Part shown: positions 18,060-25,960 of the stretch, one piece after another
How the letters are laid out: every line of letters starts with the position of its first letter
How positions within the stretch are numbered: the first letter of the stretch is position 1
Origin: Mesorhizobium sp. B4-1-3
GTDB taxonomy: Bacteria > Pseudomonadota > Alphaproteobacteria > Rhizobiales > Rhizobiaceae
NCBI RefSeq assembly: GCF_006439355.1
Contig: NZ_VFTG01000004.1
Span: 248,001 to 312,000 of the forward strand
Length of the DNA stretch: 64,000 nt
Reading direction: 5' to 3'
The notes under the pieces: model-generated
The model's input: only the letters and a program-made list of their open reading frames with translations
Databases searched by the model: none
What the model was told of the DNA's origin: nothing
Program-made: the position numbers and the translations under genes

Positions 18060-18989
18060 ATGTCGACCGCCGCCCTCTGGGAACTGCAGCCAATCATCCC
18101 ACCGGAAACGCATGCTGCGGAAATTGCGATCGAGGAGGTGTCGCGCGATTTCAGCCGCGCCATGGAGCGCACCGAAGTGGCTGCCTGGCTCGACCTCTAC
18201 GAAGCGGCGCCCGCCGACTTCGCGACGCGGCATGGGGTGTCGATAGCCAGCGACGGCGATCTGGTCTGGACCACCTGCACGACGATCCCGTTCATCCATT
18301 TCAACTGTGTGAAGAATATCGGCGTCGATGGTCCGGCGACGGAAGAACAGGTCGATGCGCTGCTCCAGCGCTACCGTGATGCCGGCGTCATGCGGCCGTG
18401 GTTCTATACCAACCCACACGCCGAACCGGCGCGACTGCGGTGCTGGCTGGAGGCGCGCGGCCTGCAGCATCAGGGCGGCTGGGAGCGCATCTATCGCGAC
18501 GCCGCGCCGCTGCCGGACGAACCGCTTTTTCCGGGCGATCCGCTGATCCCGGTCGATGATCTGCTGGTCGAGGAGGTCACGCCCAGGACGGCGTCGGATT
18601 GGGCTTCCTTCATCGGCGCCAATTACAGGCTCCCCGCCACGCCCTGGCTCACGGCGCTTGTCGGCCGCAAGGGTTGGCATCACTACATGCTGAAACGCAG
18701 GGGCGCGGTCGCCGCCGTGCGCTCGCTCTTCATCTCAGGCGGCGCGGCCTGGAGCGGCATCGACGCCCCGGTGCCCGGAATCATGGCGCAGAGCTTCGAT
18801 CTTGACGCCGTGCTCGGCGAAAGGCTGGTTCGCGACGGCATCGCCGCCGGCGTGAAACTGTTCGTCGCAGACATCGAGGCGCCGCGCCCCGACCGCGACG
18901 GGCCGGCCTATCGCAATTATGATCGGCTCGGCTTCAAGCTCGCCTATTTGCGCAATCATTACAGCTACTTGCCCGCGTATTCGAGCTGA
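18060..18989 (+). CDS. GNAT-like acetyltransferase
   Basis: A 309-residue protein with two GNAT-like halves. The C-terminal segment has AAVRSLFISGGAAWSGI (strand plus acetyl-CoA loop region) and ends in PAYRNYDRLGFKLAYLRNHYSY, the usual Asn-x-x-Gly-Phe ending of GNAT enzymes. The N-terminal half (IPFIHFNCVKNIGV, RYRDAGVMRPWFYTNPHAEP) resembles the inactive first domain of double-GNAT proteins. It would transfer an acetyl group from acetyl-CoA to an unknown amine. The gene has its own strong promoter with an operator-like palindrome and a near-perfect ribosome site, so it may be induced by a small molecule. Confidence 0.75.
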   Translation: MSTAALWELQPIIPPETHAAEIAIEEVSRDFSRAMERTEVAAWLDLYEAAPADFATRHGVSIASDGDLVWTTCTTIPFIHFNCVKNIGVDGPATEEQVDALLQRYRDAGVMRPWFYTNPHAEPARLRCWLEARGLQHQGGWERIYRDAAPLPDEPLFPGDPLIPVDDLLVEEVTPRTASDWASFIGANYRLPATPWLTALVGRKGWHHYMLKRRGAVAAVRSLFISGGAAWSGIDAPVPGIMAQSFDLDAVLGERLVRDGIAAGVKLFVADIEAPRPDRDGPAYRNYDRLGFKLAYLRNHYSYLPAYSS

Positions 18990-19052
18990 CGGGCGGCTGT
19001 TGTCCTTGCGCAATTCCCGGCGGGAAACCGACATATTCTTTGTGGGATGGCC

Positions 19053-19265
19053 TTAGCGATAGAGCCACTGCTTCAGGCAGCTTCTTGCCACGACATGCGC
19101 CGGCGGCACCGAGGTCTGGTCGATGCGCGAATCATCGCCAGCCCTGTCGCGCGCCTTCTCCAGAAGCAGGCGAATCTCGGCCGGACGCACCCGGTCGCGT
19201 TCCATCACGAGTTGGATCATCGGGTCGTTCAAAAGCTCGTCCAGGGTGTTGATGCTCTCGCTCAT
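19053..19265 (-). CDS. Small conserved hypothetical protein
   Basis: A 70-residue acidic-to-neutral protein starting MSESINTLDELLNDPMIQLV with a good ribosome site (GGAGGCG) upstream; a longer frame to 19325 lacks one. It is helical and contains MERDRVRPAEIRLLLEKARDR and ends SCLKQWLYR. No signal peptide or known motif. I believe similar short proteins occur in Rhizobiales, but I cannot name the family. Confidence 0.65.
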   Translation of the reverse strand: MSESINTLDELLNDPMIQLVMERDRVRPAEIRLLLEKARDRAGDDSRIDQTSVPPAHVVARSCLKQWLYR

Positions 19266-19390
19266 CCGTCGCCTCCTCGATGCCTGCCCGCATGGCTTAG
19301 ATAGGCGCCAATGATGGCCCGCCAATGACGCTTTGCCGGCTATGTCGTGAATCGAAGATGAAATTTTGTGCAGGCCTGCGTCGCGATGAC

Positions 19391-19786
19391 TCAGGCCGGC
19401 GGCGCGCCTTCATATTGCGGCAGGCCGTCGTCGAGCTTTACCCAAGGCTGCTTCGAGGCGGTCCAGAAATGCATGTCGGGCTTGAACAGCGACGGGTCGT
19501 CAAGCGAGCCGGAGGTGACGCCGAGAATGCCCCGGGAGTCGCGCCGTGAGAAAAGCGTCGTGCCGCAGGCCGGGCAGAAGCCGCGCTTGAGGTCCGGCGT
19601 GGAATTGATCGTCGCGACCGGCCCTTCGATGGTCACGTCGTCGATGCGGAACAGAAGCCGCGCGTTGAAGGCAGCGCCGATCGCTCTCTGGCAGATCCGG
19701 CAATGGCAGACCCGTTCGTTGACCGGTTTGACTTCGGCCTTGTAGCGCACCGCGCCGCACAGGCATCCGCCTTCATACTTGGTCAT
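19391..19786 (-). CDS. GFA (glutathione-dependent formaldehyde-activating)/CENP-V family protein
   Basis: A 131-residue zinc protein from the ATG at 19786 (MTKYEGGCLCGAVRY). The zinc-ligand motifs are complete: CLCGAV, VCHCRICQRAIG and FCPACGTTLFSRRDS. This family includes Gfa, once proposed to speed the addition of formaldehyde to glutathione, but most members have no proven activity. The gene stands alone between a small hypothetical gene and an alpha/beta hydrolase. The longer reading to 19846 adds a Cys/Arg-rich stretch without a ribosome site. Confidence 0.88.
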   Translation of the reverse strand: MTKYEGGCLCGAVRYKAEVKPVNERVCHCRICQRAIGAAFNARLLFRIDDVTIEGPVATINSTPDLKRGFCPACGTTLFSRRDSRGILGVTSGSLDDPSLFKPDMHFWTASKQPWVKLDDGLPQYEGAPPA

Positions 19787-19923
19787 CACCGAACACCTGC
19801 CCCGAGGAAATGCCGGGCACCGTAGTGGCCGGCATGACAGGGTCAATCAAAAAACATTGATGGGACGCGATCGCTTGAACTGATGCCACTGGCCGCCTGC
19901 CCTCAGGCCGCCAGCGGCCAGGA

Positions 19924-20871
19924 TCATTCGCTGACGATCTCGTCCCAGGTCTTGACCTTGGTGACACCGTCGAGGAACGGCAGCGTGCTGGCGACCAGTT
20001 CCGGCGCGAAGAACACGTCGTAATGCGTGCGATTGGGGATGATCGCCAGCCGGTTCTGCGATAGGTGCTCGCGCATCCAGCCGGCGTCCTTCAATCCGCC
20101 GCCAAGCATCTGGTAGAACTTGATCTCGTGCTCGGGCTTGTACATGTCGCTGTCGCCGTAGACGAGCATGACGGGCATCTTCAGTTTCGGCACGTCGGCC
20201 GAGAAATCATAGTCCTTGCGCATGAAGGCGCCGAGCGCATCGAGCAGTTTTGGGAAATCCTCGGGCTTCGGCGCCACGGCGACGTAGGATTTATACATCG
20301 GGGTGTCCTTCATGAACTCGGCGGCCGCCGCGCTCACCTGCGCCTGCTGCGGACGCATCTCGTCATAAAAGCCGTTGGCGGCGTAGCCGGTCGACACCAT
20401 GACCAGCCGACGCACCGCTTCCGGATGCTGGACGGCCATGCGGAAGGCGACGCCGCCGCCAAGCGAATAGCCCATGACGTCGACCTTGTCGTAGCCGAGC
20501 GCCTTGACGGTGGCCGCCATGTCGTCGCCCATCGCCTCAAGGCCGAAAGGCCGTTCGCCGAGCGCGGTACGGCCATGCCCCTGCAGGTCGACGGCGATCA
20601 CCGTGCGATGTTCGGCAAATTTCGGCAGGATCGGCGCGAACATGTCGCCCGAACCCAGGCCGCCATGCAAAAGAAGCAGCGGCTCGCCCTTACCATAGAC
20701 GGCGTAATAGTAGTTCACGCCGTCGATCGGCAGCAGGCCTGATTTTTCCGGCTTCAAGAGAGCTTTGGTTTCGCTGGCCATGGCAGATTTGGTCTCCTCG
20801 GATTGTGCGCTCGGCGTGGCAATGAGAGCCATGGCCGAAGCAAAGATGGCGAAAAACAGGGTCTTGGACAT
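19924..20871 (-). CDS. Secreted alpha/beta hydrolase
   Basis: A 315-residue protein with a signal peptide (MSKTLFFAIFASAMALIATPSA). The alpha/beta hydrolase core is clear: LLLLHGGLGSGDMF (oxyanion loop), VDLQGHGRT, nucleophile serine in DVMGYSLGGGVAF, acid in VYGDSDMY and histidine in NRTHYDVFF. The order and spacing fit haloperoxidase/esterase-like members. Substrate is unknown and no neighbour narrows it. Confidence 0.88.
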   Translation of the reverse strand: MSKTLFFAIFASAMALIATPSAQSEETKSAMASETKALLKPEKSGLLPIDGVNYYYAVYGKGEPLLLLHGGLGSGDMFAPILPKFAEHRTVIAVDLQGHGRTALGERPFGLEAMGDDMAATVKALGYDKVDVMGYSLGGGVAFRMAVQHPEAVRRLVMVSTGYAANGFYDEMRPQQAQVSAAAAEFMKDTPMYKSYVAVAPKPEDFPKLLDALGAFMRKDYDFSADVPKLKMPVMLVYGDSDMYKPEHEIKFYQMLGGGLKDAGWMREHLSQNRLAIIPNRTHYDVFFAPELVASTLPFLDGVTKVKTWDEIVSE

Positions 20872-20996
20872 TTCAGGCTCCTCTCCGCTTGCTTTGCCTC
20901 AAGGACGCGGTGAGAGAGCCCAAGCCGACATGGCCTGCCAAATAATTCGAGGGAGAGTGGAAGCGCCTCGGCAGGCGTCCCCACCGCAACGAGAAG

Positions 20997-21245
20997 TCAG
21001 TGGCGCTTGGCCTGCACGAGATAGGCGTCGATCATGGTCTCGCCGAGCCACTTTGCTGCCTCGAGCCGATGCAACCCCTCGACCAGGATGTGGCGCTTGC
21101 CATCGTGCCGCACCTGGATCGGCGTCTTCATACCGTTCTCGAGGATGTCCTCGGCGAGATGACGCACGGTTTCGGGATGCAGCGTCTTGCGCCGCGCCGT
21201 CGGCACGTAGATGTCGTCGACCTTGACCTTTTGCACCCGCAGCAT
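20997..21245 (-). CDS. Stand-alone ParB-like N-terminal domain protein
   Basis: An 82-residue protein consisting only of a ParB/Srx-type domain. IYVPTARRKTLHPETVRHLAEDILENG matches the family's first part, and PIQVRHDGKRHILVEGLHRLEAAKWLGE the second, with the EGxHRLEAxKxLG motif in place of the nucleotide-binding GERRxRA box of chromosome-partitioning ParB. There is no helix-turn-helix, so it cannot be a partition ParB. Known single-domain relatives include sulfiredoxin-like and nuclease-like proteins, often in mobile DNA. The role is unknown. It is divergent from the dimethylformamidase-like operon. Confidence 0.8.
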   Translation of the reverse strand: MLRVQKVKVDDIYVPTARRKTLHPETVRHLAEDILENGMKTPIQVRHDGKRHILVEGLHRLEAAKWLGETMIDAYLVQAKRH

Positions 21246-21396
21246 GTCGGCTCCCGGCGTTGGAACATCGCCTCAAGCTGAGATAGTCCCTTTGCCGGAT
21301 ATCGCCAAGCGCAAGCGCCCTGCTGGCCCGATGCTTTCCATTTGACGCTTGGCCAGCCGATGGTCTCAATGACGGCCTCGTGATCTCAGGTGTTCC

Positions 21397-23037
21397 TTGA
21401 CGCAACCGCCCACCAAATTCCCCGATTTCGGGCTGACGCCCGAGCAGCGCCGTGAGGCGGTGCGCGGCCATTATTACGAATGGCCGGGCATGGACGGCGA
21501 GCGCGGCGAGATCTGGTGCTATTCCGATCGCTTCTCCTACGGCCCCGGCGAGAAGGTGGCGCTGCATGTCAGCTCGACGGCCCCGCAATTCAGCATGGCC
21601 ATCGTCCGCGACGGCGGCATCGAAACCAAGGTCTTCGAGAAACCCGGCATCGCCGCACGCTGGCAGGAGACGCCGGATCAGTGCTCGGTCGAGGGGTGCG
21701 GCTGGGAGGCCTCGTTCGAATTCCACATCGGCGCCGATTGGCCCTCGGGCGCCTATCGCCTGACGCTTGTCGCCGCAGGCCGCGACGGCAAGCCGATACA
21801 GTGCCAGCACCTGTTCATCGTCGCGCCGCTGCCCGGCAGGAAACCCGGCCGCCTGCTGCAGGTCGCGGCGACCGGAACATGGCTCGCCTACAACACCTGG
21901 GGCGGGTCCAATCACTACCAGGGCATCACCGGCCCGAACCGCGATCAGTATGCCACCACGGTTTCGACGCAGCGGCCGTGGTGCCGCGGCTTCGTCGTGT
22001 TGCCCAAGGATGCGCCGCGGGTGCCTCTCGAAGTCGCCGTACCGCCGAAGACCGTGCCGCGCTATCCGCACATGGAATGGGCTTTTGCCACCGGGCATTC
22101 CAAGAAATACGCCTCCTCCGGCTGGGCGAGTTACGACAGCCATTTCTTCCGCTTCGCCGAGCGCGCCGGCTATGCAATCGATCTGGCCAGCCAGCACGAA
22201 CTGCATTTCTCGCCCGAAATCCTCGACGGCTACGACTGCGTCGTTTTCGTAGGGCATGACGAATACTGGACCTGGGAGATGCGCGACGCCGTCGATGCCT
22301 ATGTCGAGCGCGGCGGACATGCCGCGCGCTTCGCCGGCAATTTCATGTGGCAGACCAGGCTGGAGGACGAGGGCCGTCGGCAGGTCTGCTACAAATACAA
22401 GGCGCGCGCCGAGGACCCCGCCTATCGCGGCGGCGACGTCACCCGCGCCACCAACTCCTGGGAGGCGCCCGAGATCGGCCGTCCCGGCAGCGCCACCTTC
22501 GGCCTCAATGCAACGCGGGGCGTCTATGCCGGCTGGGGCGGCTGCGCGCCGCGCGGCGTGCGCGGCTTCCCGGTCTACCGGCCCGAGCACTGGGCCTTCG
22601 CCGGCACCGGCATCTATTATGGCGACCTGCTCGGCGCCGACAGCCATGTCTATGGCTATGAGGTCGACGGCCTCGATTTCGAGATCCGTGGCGGCCTGCC
22701 ATACCCGACTGAAACCAGCGGCGCGCCGGATGGCTTGCAAGTGCTGGCGGTGGGCATGGCGAGCCAGGTCGAGGAAAGCGCCGATATCCCGATCGAGGAC
22801 CAGTTCCTCACCGACGAGGATGGCCGCTTCACCGCCGAGACGCTGTTCGGCGAGGCGAGCGACGCCAATCTCGACAAGGTCAAGCGCGGCAACGGCATGA
22901 TCGTCAATTTCCCGCGCGGCAAGGGCGAGGTCTTCCACGCCGGAAGCTGCGAATGGGTCGCCGGCCTGCTAAGGCAGGATCCAATGGTCGAACGCGTGAC
23001 CAAGAATGTCCTCGACCGCTATCTCGGAAAGTCCTGA
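21397..23037 (+). CDS. N,N-dimethylformamidase large-subunit-like hydrolase
   Basis: A 546-residue protein resembling the catalytic (beta) subunit of N,N-dimethylformamidase, an iron amidohydrolase that cleaves dimethylformamide to formate and dimethylamine. Family-type stretches include WCYSDRFSYGPGEKVALHVS (beta-sandwich), LAYNTWGGSNHYQG, ASYDSHFFRFAERAG, YDCVVFVGHDEYWTWEMRDA and GGHAARFAGNFMWQTRLED. It is shorter than the classical large subunit, and the small subunit gene is not next to it. The start is probably TTG at 21397; there is no ATG before the conserved region. First gene of a tight four-gene unit with an aminotransferase, an acetyltransferase and a deacetylase, so the true substrate is probably another N-substituted amide. 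Confidence 0.82.
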   Translation: MTQPPTKFPDFGLTPEQRREAVRGHYYEWPGMDGERGEIWCYSDRFSYGPGEKVALHVSSTAPQFSMAIVRDGGIETKVFEKPGIAARWQETPDQCSVEGCGWEASFEFHIGADWPSGAYRLTLVAAGRDGKPIQCQHLFIVAPLPGRKPGRLLQVAATGTWLAYNTWGGSNHYQGITGPNRDQYATTVSTQRPWCRGFVVLPKDAPRVPLEVAVPPKTVPRYPHMEWAFATGHSKKYASSGWASYDSHFFRFAERAGYAIDLASQHELHFSPEILDGYDCVVFVGHDEYWTWEMRDAVDAYVERGGHAARFAGNFMWQTRLEDEGRRQVCYKYKARAEDPAYRGGDVTRATNSWEAPEIGRPGSATFGLNATRGVYAGWGGCAPRGVRGFPVYRPEHWAFAGTGIYYGDLLGADSHVYGYEVDGLDFEIRGGLPYPTETSGAPDGLQVLAVGMASQVEESADIPIEDQFLTDEDGRFTAETLFGEASDANLDKVKRGNGMIVNFPRGKGEVFHAGSCEWVAGLLRQDPMVERVTKNVLDRYLGKS

Positions 23038-23038
23038 C

Positions 23039-24421
23039 ATGCCGAAATCGCAAACGCAGCCCGTATCCGATGTCGAAGCACGGCCGCCATCGCATCTGTT
23101 CTATCTGTCGAGCCTGCGCCGGCCTCTCGTCGACCGCGCCGAGGGCATCTATTTCTGGACGAAGGACGGCCGCCGTTTCCTCGACGGCTCGAGCGGGCCG
23201 ATGGTCGCCAATATCGGCCATTCCAACCGCAACGTGCTCGACGCTATGAAGCGGCAGATGGACAAGACCACCTTCGCCTACCGGCTGCATTTCGAGAATG
23301 AGCCGGCCGAGGAGTTGGCGCGCGCCCTGGCCGGCAAGCTGCCTGAAGGCATGGACCGCATCTTCTTTGTTTCCGGCGGGTCCGAAGCGACCGAATCCTG
23401 CATCAAACTCGCTCGCCAATGGGCGGTCGCCACCGGCCACCCCAAGCGCTGGAAGGTGATCACCCGATTTCCCTCCTATCATGGCGGCACGCTGGGCTCG
23501 CTCTCCATCACCGGCGACGACGCGCTCGCCGAAAGCTTCACGCCGATGATGCGGGTGATGCCGACCGTGCCGGCGCCTACCGCTTGGCGCGACCGCGACA
23601 ACCTTTCGATGGAACAGCGCGGCATCCGCTATGCCGACATGCTGGAGGAAAAGATCCAGTCCGAGGGCCCGGAAAGCGTTCTGGCCTTCATCATGGAACC
23701 GATCGGGGGTGCGGCAACGGCTGCGCTTGTCGCACCCGACAGCTATTATCCGCGCATCCGCGAGATCTGCGACCGCTATGGTATCCTGCTGATCCATGAC
23801 GAGGTGATGAGCGGCGCCGGCAGGACAGGCAAATTCCTCGGCGGCGATCATTGGAACTGTAAGCCGGACATTGTAGCACTTTCGAAGGGGCTGGGCTCGG
23901 GCTATGCGCCGCTCGGCGCCCTCGCCGCGCCGATTCGCCTGGTCGAGCCGCTGCTGGCCTCGGGCGGCTTCCAGCATGGCCACACCTATGCCGGCAATCC
24001 GCTTGCCTGCGCCGCCGGCCTTGCCGTGCTCGGCGAGATGGACCGGCTCGACTTGATCGCCAACGCCGCCGCCATGGGCGACGTGCTGATGGCGGAGTTG
24101 AAGGGATTGCAGAAGCGCTTCCCCTTCATCGCGGATGTGCGCGGCAAGGGCCTGCTCACCGGCGCCGAAATGGTCGCCGATCCGGAGACACTGAAGCCGA
24201 TCGACCCGGCCAGCAAGGCGACGCAGCGCCTGCTCGATCACGCCTATGCGCGCGGCCTGATAATCTATGGCCGCAAGGTCAAGGGCGGCGGCGACGGCGA
24301 CAATTTCATGGTGGCGCCGCCGATGATCATCACGCGCGAGCAGATCGGCGAGATGATTTCCATCATCGGCGATTCGCTGGAGACGCTGGCGGAGGAACTC
24401 GATCTGCCGGTGGAAGGGTGA
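23039..24421 (+). CDS. Class III (omega-type) aminotransferase
   Basis: A 460-residue PLP enzyme of the class III aminotransferase family, which usually transfers terminal amino groups of omega-amino acids, diamines or polyamines. Seen: FLDGSSGPMVANIGHSN, FVSGGSEATESCIKLAR, MEPIGGAAT, ILLIHDEVMSGAGRTGKF (cofactor-binding Asp) and VALSKGLGSGYAPLGA with the Schiff-base lysine. The ATG at 23039 begins 1 nt after the stop of the upstream hydrolase and has GGAAAG about 9 nt upstream; an earlier frame start at 23006 lies inside that gene. The neighbours suggest a deamination step in amine use. Confidence 0.92.
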   Translation: MPKSQTQPVSDVEARPPSHLFYLSSLRRPLVDRAEGIYFWTKDGRRFLDGSSGPMVANIGHSNRNVLDAMKRQMDKTTFAYRLHFENEPAEELARALAGKLPEGMDRIFFVSGGSEATESCIKLARQWAVATGHPKRWKVITRFPSYHGGTLGSLSITGDDALAESFTPMMRVMPTVPAPTAWRDRDNLSMEQRGIRYADMLEEKIQSEGPESVLAFIMEPIGGAATAALVAPDSYYPRIREICDRYGILLIHDEVMSGAGRTGKFLGGDHWNCKPDIVALSKGLGSGYAPLGALAAPIRLVEPLLASGGFQHGHTYAGNPLACAAGLAVLGEMDRLDLIANAAAMGDVLMAELKGLQKRFPFIADVRGKGLLTGAEMVADPETLKPIDPASKATQRLLDHAYARGLIIYGRKVKGGGDGDNFMVAPPMIITREQIGEMISIIGDSLETLAEELDLPVEG

Positions 24422-24434
24422 GAAAGGTGTTTTG

Positions 24435-24929
24435 ATGCCGGCACCGGTTACGCTCCGCCCCGGTCGCATCGAGGATGTCGAAGCCATTCACGCCGCCTTG
24501 CTCCGTCTCAGCACCCACATCGGCGCGCAGGAAGAGATCCAATCGACGCCCGACGACCTCCGCCGCTACGGCTTCGGTGAAAAGCCCGCCTTCTCGACCC
24601 TGATCGCCGAGATCGGCGGCGAATTCGCCGGTCTTTGCCTGCACTTCCCGATCTTCTCGACCTGGATGGGCCGGCCGGGCGTCTATGTGCAGGACCTTTA
24701 CGTCGAGGATCGTTTCCGCGGGCGCCGGGTCGGCGAGAAACTGCTGCGCCGCGTCGCGAAAGAGTGCCGCGCGGCGGGCGGCGCCTATCTGAGGCTCTCC
24801 GTCGATACCGACAACGAGACCGCCAAGGCCTTCTATGAGAAACTGGGCATCGGCTGGTCGAGTTACGAGCAGGTGCAGAAGATCGTCGGCGATGCCTTCT
24901 TCGCCTTTGCCGACACGCCGGAGGAGTGA
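24435..24929 (+). CDS. GNAT family N-acetyltransferase
   Basis: A 164-residue GNAT enzyme. The start is the ATG at 24435 (MPAPVTLRPGRIEDVEAIHAAL). The acetyl-CoA-binding motif A is VYVQDLYVEDRFRGRRVGEKLLRR, with the R-x-x-G-x-G/A-type loop, followed by YLRLSVDTDNETAKAFYEKLGIGW, which includes the catalytic-region tyrosine. The length and layout resemble diamine/spermidine acetyltransferases (SSAT-like), in keeping with its place between an aminotransferase and an acetylpolyamine deacetylase-like gene. 13 nt separate it from the upstream gene, 2 nt from the next. Confidence 0.88.
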   Translation: MPAPVTLRPGRIEDVEAIHAALLRLSTHIGAQEEIQSTPDDLRRYGFGEKPAFSTLIAEIGGEFAGLCLHFPIFSTWMGRPGVYVQDLYVEDRFRGRRVGEKLLRRVAKECRAAGGAYLRLSVDTDNETAKAFYEKLGIGWSSYEQVQKIVGDAFFAFADTPEE

Positions 24930-24931
24930 CG

Positions 24932-25960
24932 ATGAAAGCCTTCTATGCCGAGGAGCAGAAACGCCATGACCCGAAGGCTTTCCTCTCCAGCGGCGCGCCG
25001 CAGCCCAATCCGGAAAAGCCGGAGCGGATCGAGAGATTGTTAGCCGGCGCAAGATCAGCCGGGTTGACGGTCGAACGTCCGAAAAATCATGGACTTGGAC
25101 CGATCTCGGCGGTGCACACGCCCGAATATCTGGATTTCCTCCAGCACATTTTTCCGCGCTGGCAGCGTATCGAAGGCGCTTCGGCAGAGGTGATCCCGAA
25201 CATCCACCCGATCGCCCGCAACGGCTCCTATCCGGCCTCGGCTGTCGGCCAGGCCGGCTATCACATGGCCGACACCGCCTGCCCGATCTCGGCCGAGACC
25301 TGGAACAGCGCGCTGTGGAGCGCCTGGAGCGCGGTGGAAGCCGCTGAAGCGGTGATGGCCGGCGCGGCGTCGGCCTATGCGCTGTGCCGCCCGCCAGGCC
25401 ATCACGCCTTCGCGGATGTCGCCGGCGGCTTCTGCTTCATCAACAATTCGGCGGTCGCGGCGCAGGTTCTGCGCAAGAATTCCGCCCGCGTCGCCATCCT
25501 CGATGTCGACCTGCACCACGGCAACGGTACGCAAGGCATCTTCTATACCCGTCCCGACGTGCTCACCGTCTCGGTGCATGCCGACCCGGTACGCTTCTAC
25601 CCGTTCTTCTGGGGGCATGCCGACGAGCGCGGCGAAGGCCCGGGCCTCGGCTACAATCTCAACCTGCCGCTGCCGCGCAAATCCGGCGACGCGGCCTTCC
25701 TCGAAGCGCTGGCGGCGGCCTTCCAGCGCATCCGCGCCTTCGCGCCGGAAGCGCTGGTCGTCGCGCTCGGCCTCGACGCTTTCGAAGGCGATCCATTCGG
25801 CGGCCTGTCGGTGACGACGCCGGGCTTCGCGCGCATCGGCGAAGCGATAGCCGGCCTCGGCCTGCCCACGGTCATCGTCCAGGAGGGCGGCTATCTCTGC
25901 GACGCGCTGGGCGACAACCTTACCGCTTTCCTGACCGGCTTCGGCGGCAAGAAAGACTAG
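24932..25960 (+). CDS. Histone deacetylase family protein, acetylpolyamine amidohydrolase type
   Basis: A 342-residue zinc amidohydrolase. The active-site signatures are complete: LCRPPGHHAFADVAGGFCFINN (two catalytic histidines), ILDVDLHHGNGTQGIFY (zinc Asp and His) and ALGLDAFEGDPFGGL (second zinc Asp), then VIVQEGGY. The length and the PxxRxxR-type start (NPEKPERIERLLAGA) fit acetylpolyamine amidohydrolases better than class I/II histone deacetylases. It would remove acetyl groups from acetylated amines made by, or taken up together with, the products of the adjacent GNAT and aminotransferase genes. Starts 2 nt after the GNAT stop; its TAG overlaps the convergent gene by 4 bp. Confidence 0.9.
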   Translation: MKAFYAEEQKRHDPKAFLSSGAPQPNPEKPERIERLLAGARSAGLTVERPKNHGLGPISAVHTPEYLDFLQHIFPRWQRIEGASAEVIPNIHPIARNGSYPASAVGQAGYHMADTACPISAETWNSALWSAWSAVEAAEAVMAGAASAYALCRPPGHHAFADVAGGFCFINNSAVAAQVLRKNSARVAILDVDLHHGNGTQGIFYTRPDVLTVSVHADPVRFYPFFWGHADERGEGPGLGYNLNLPLPRKSGDAAFLEALAAAFQRIRAFAPEALVVALGLDAFEGDPFGGLSVTTPGFARIGEAIAGLGLPTVIVQEGGYLCDALGDNLTAFLTGFGGKKD

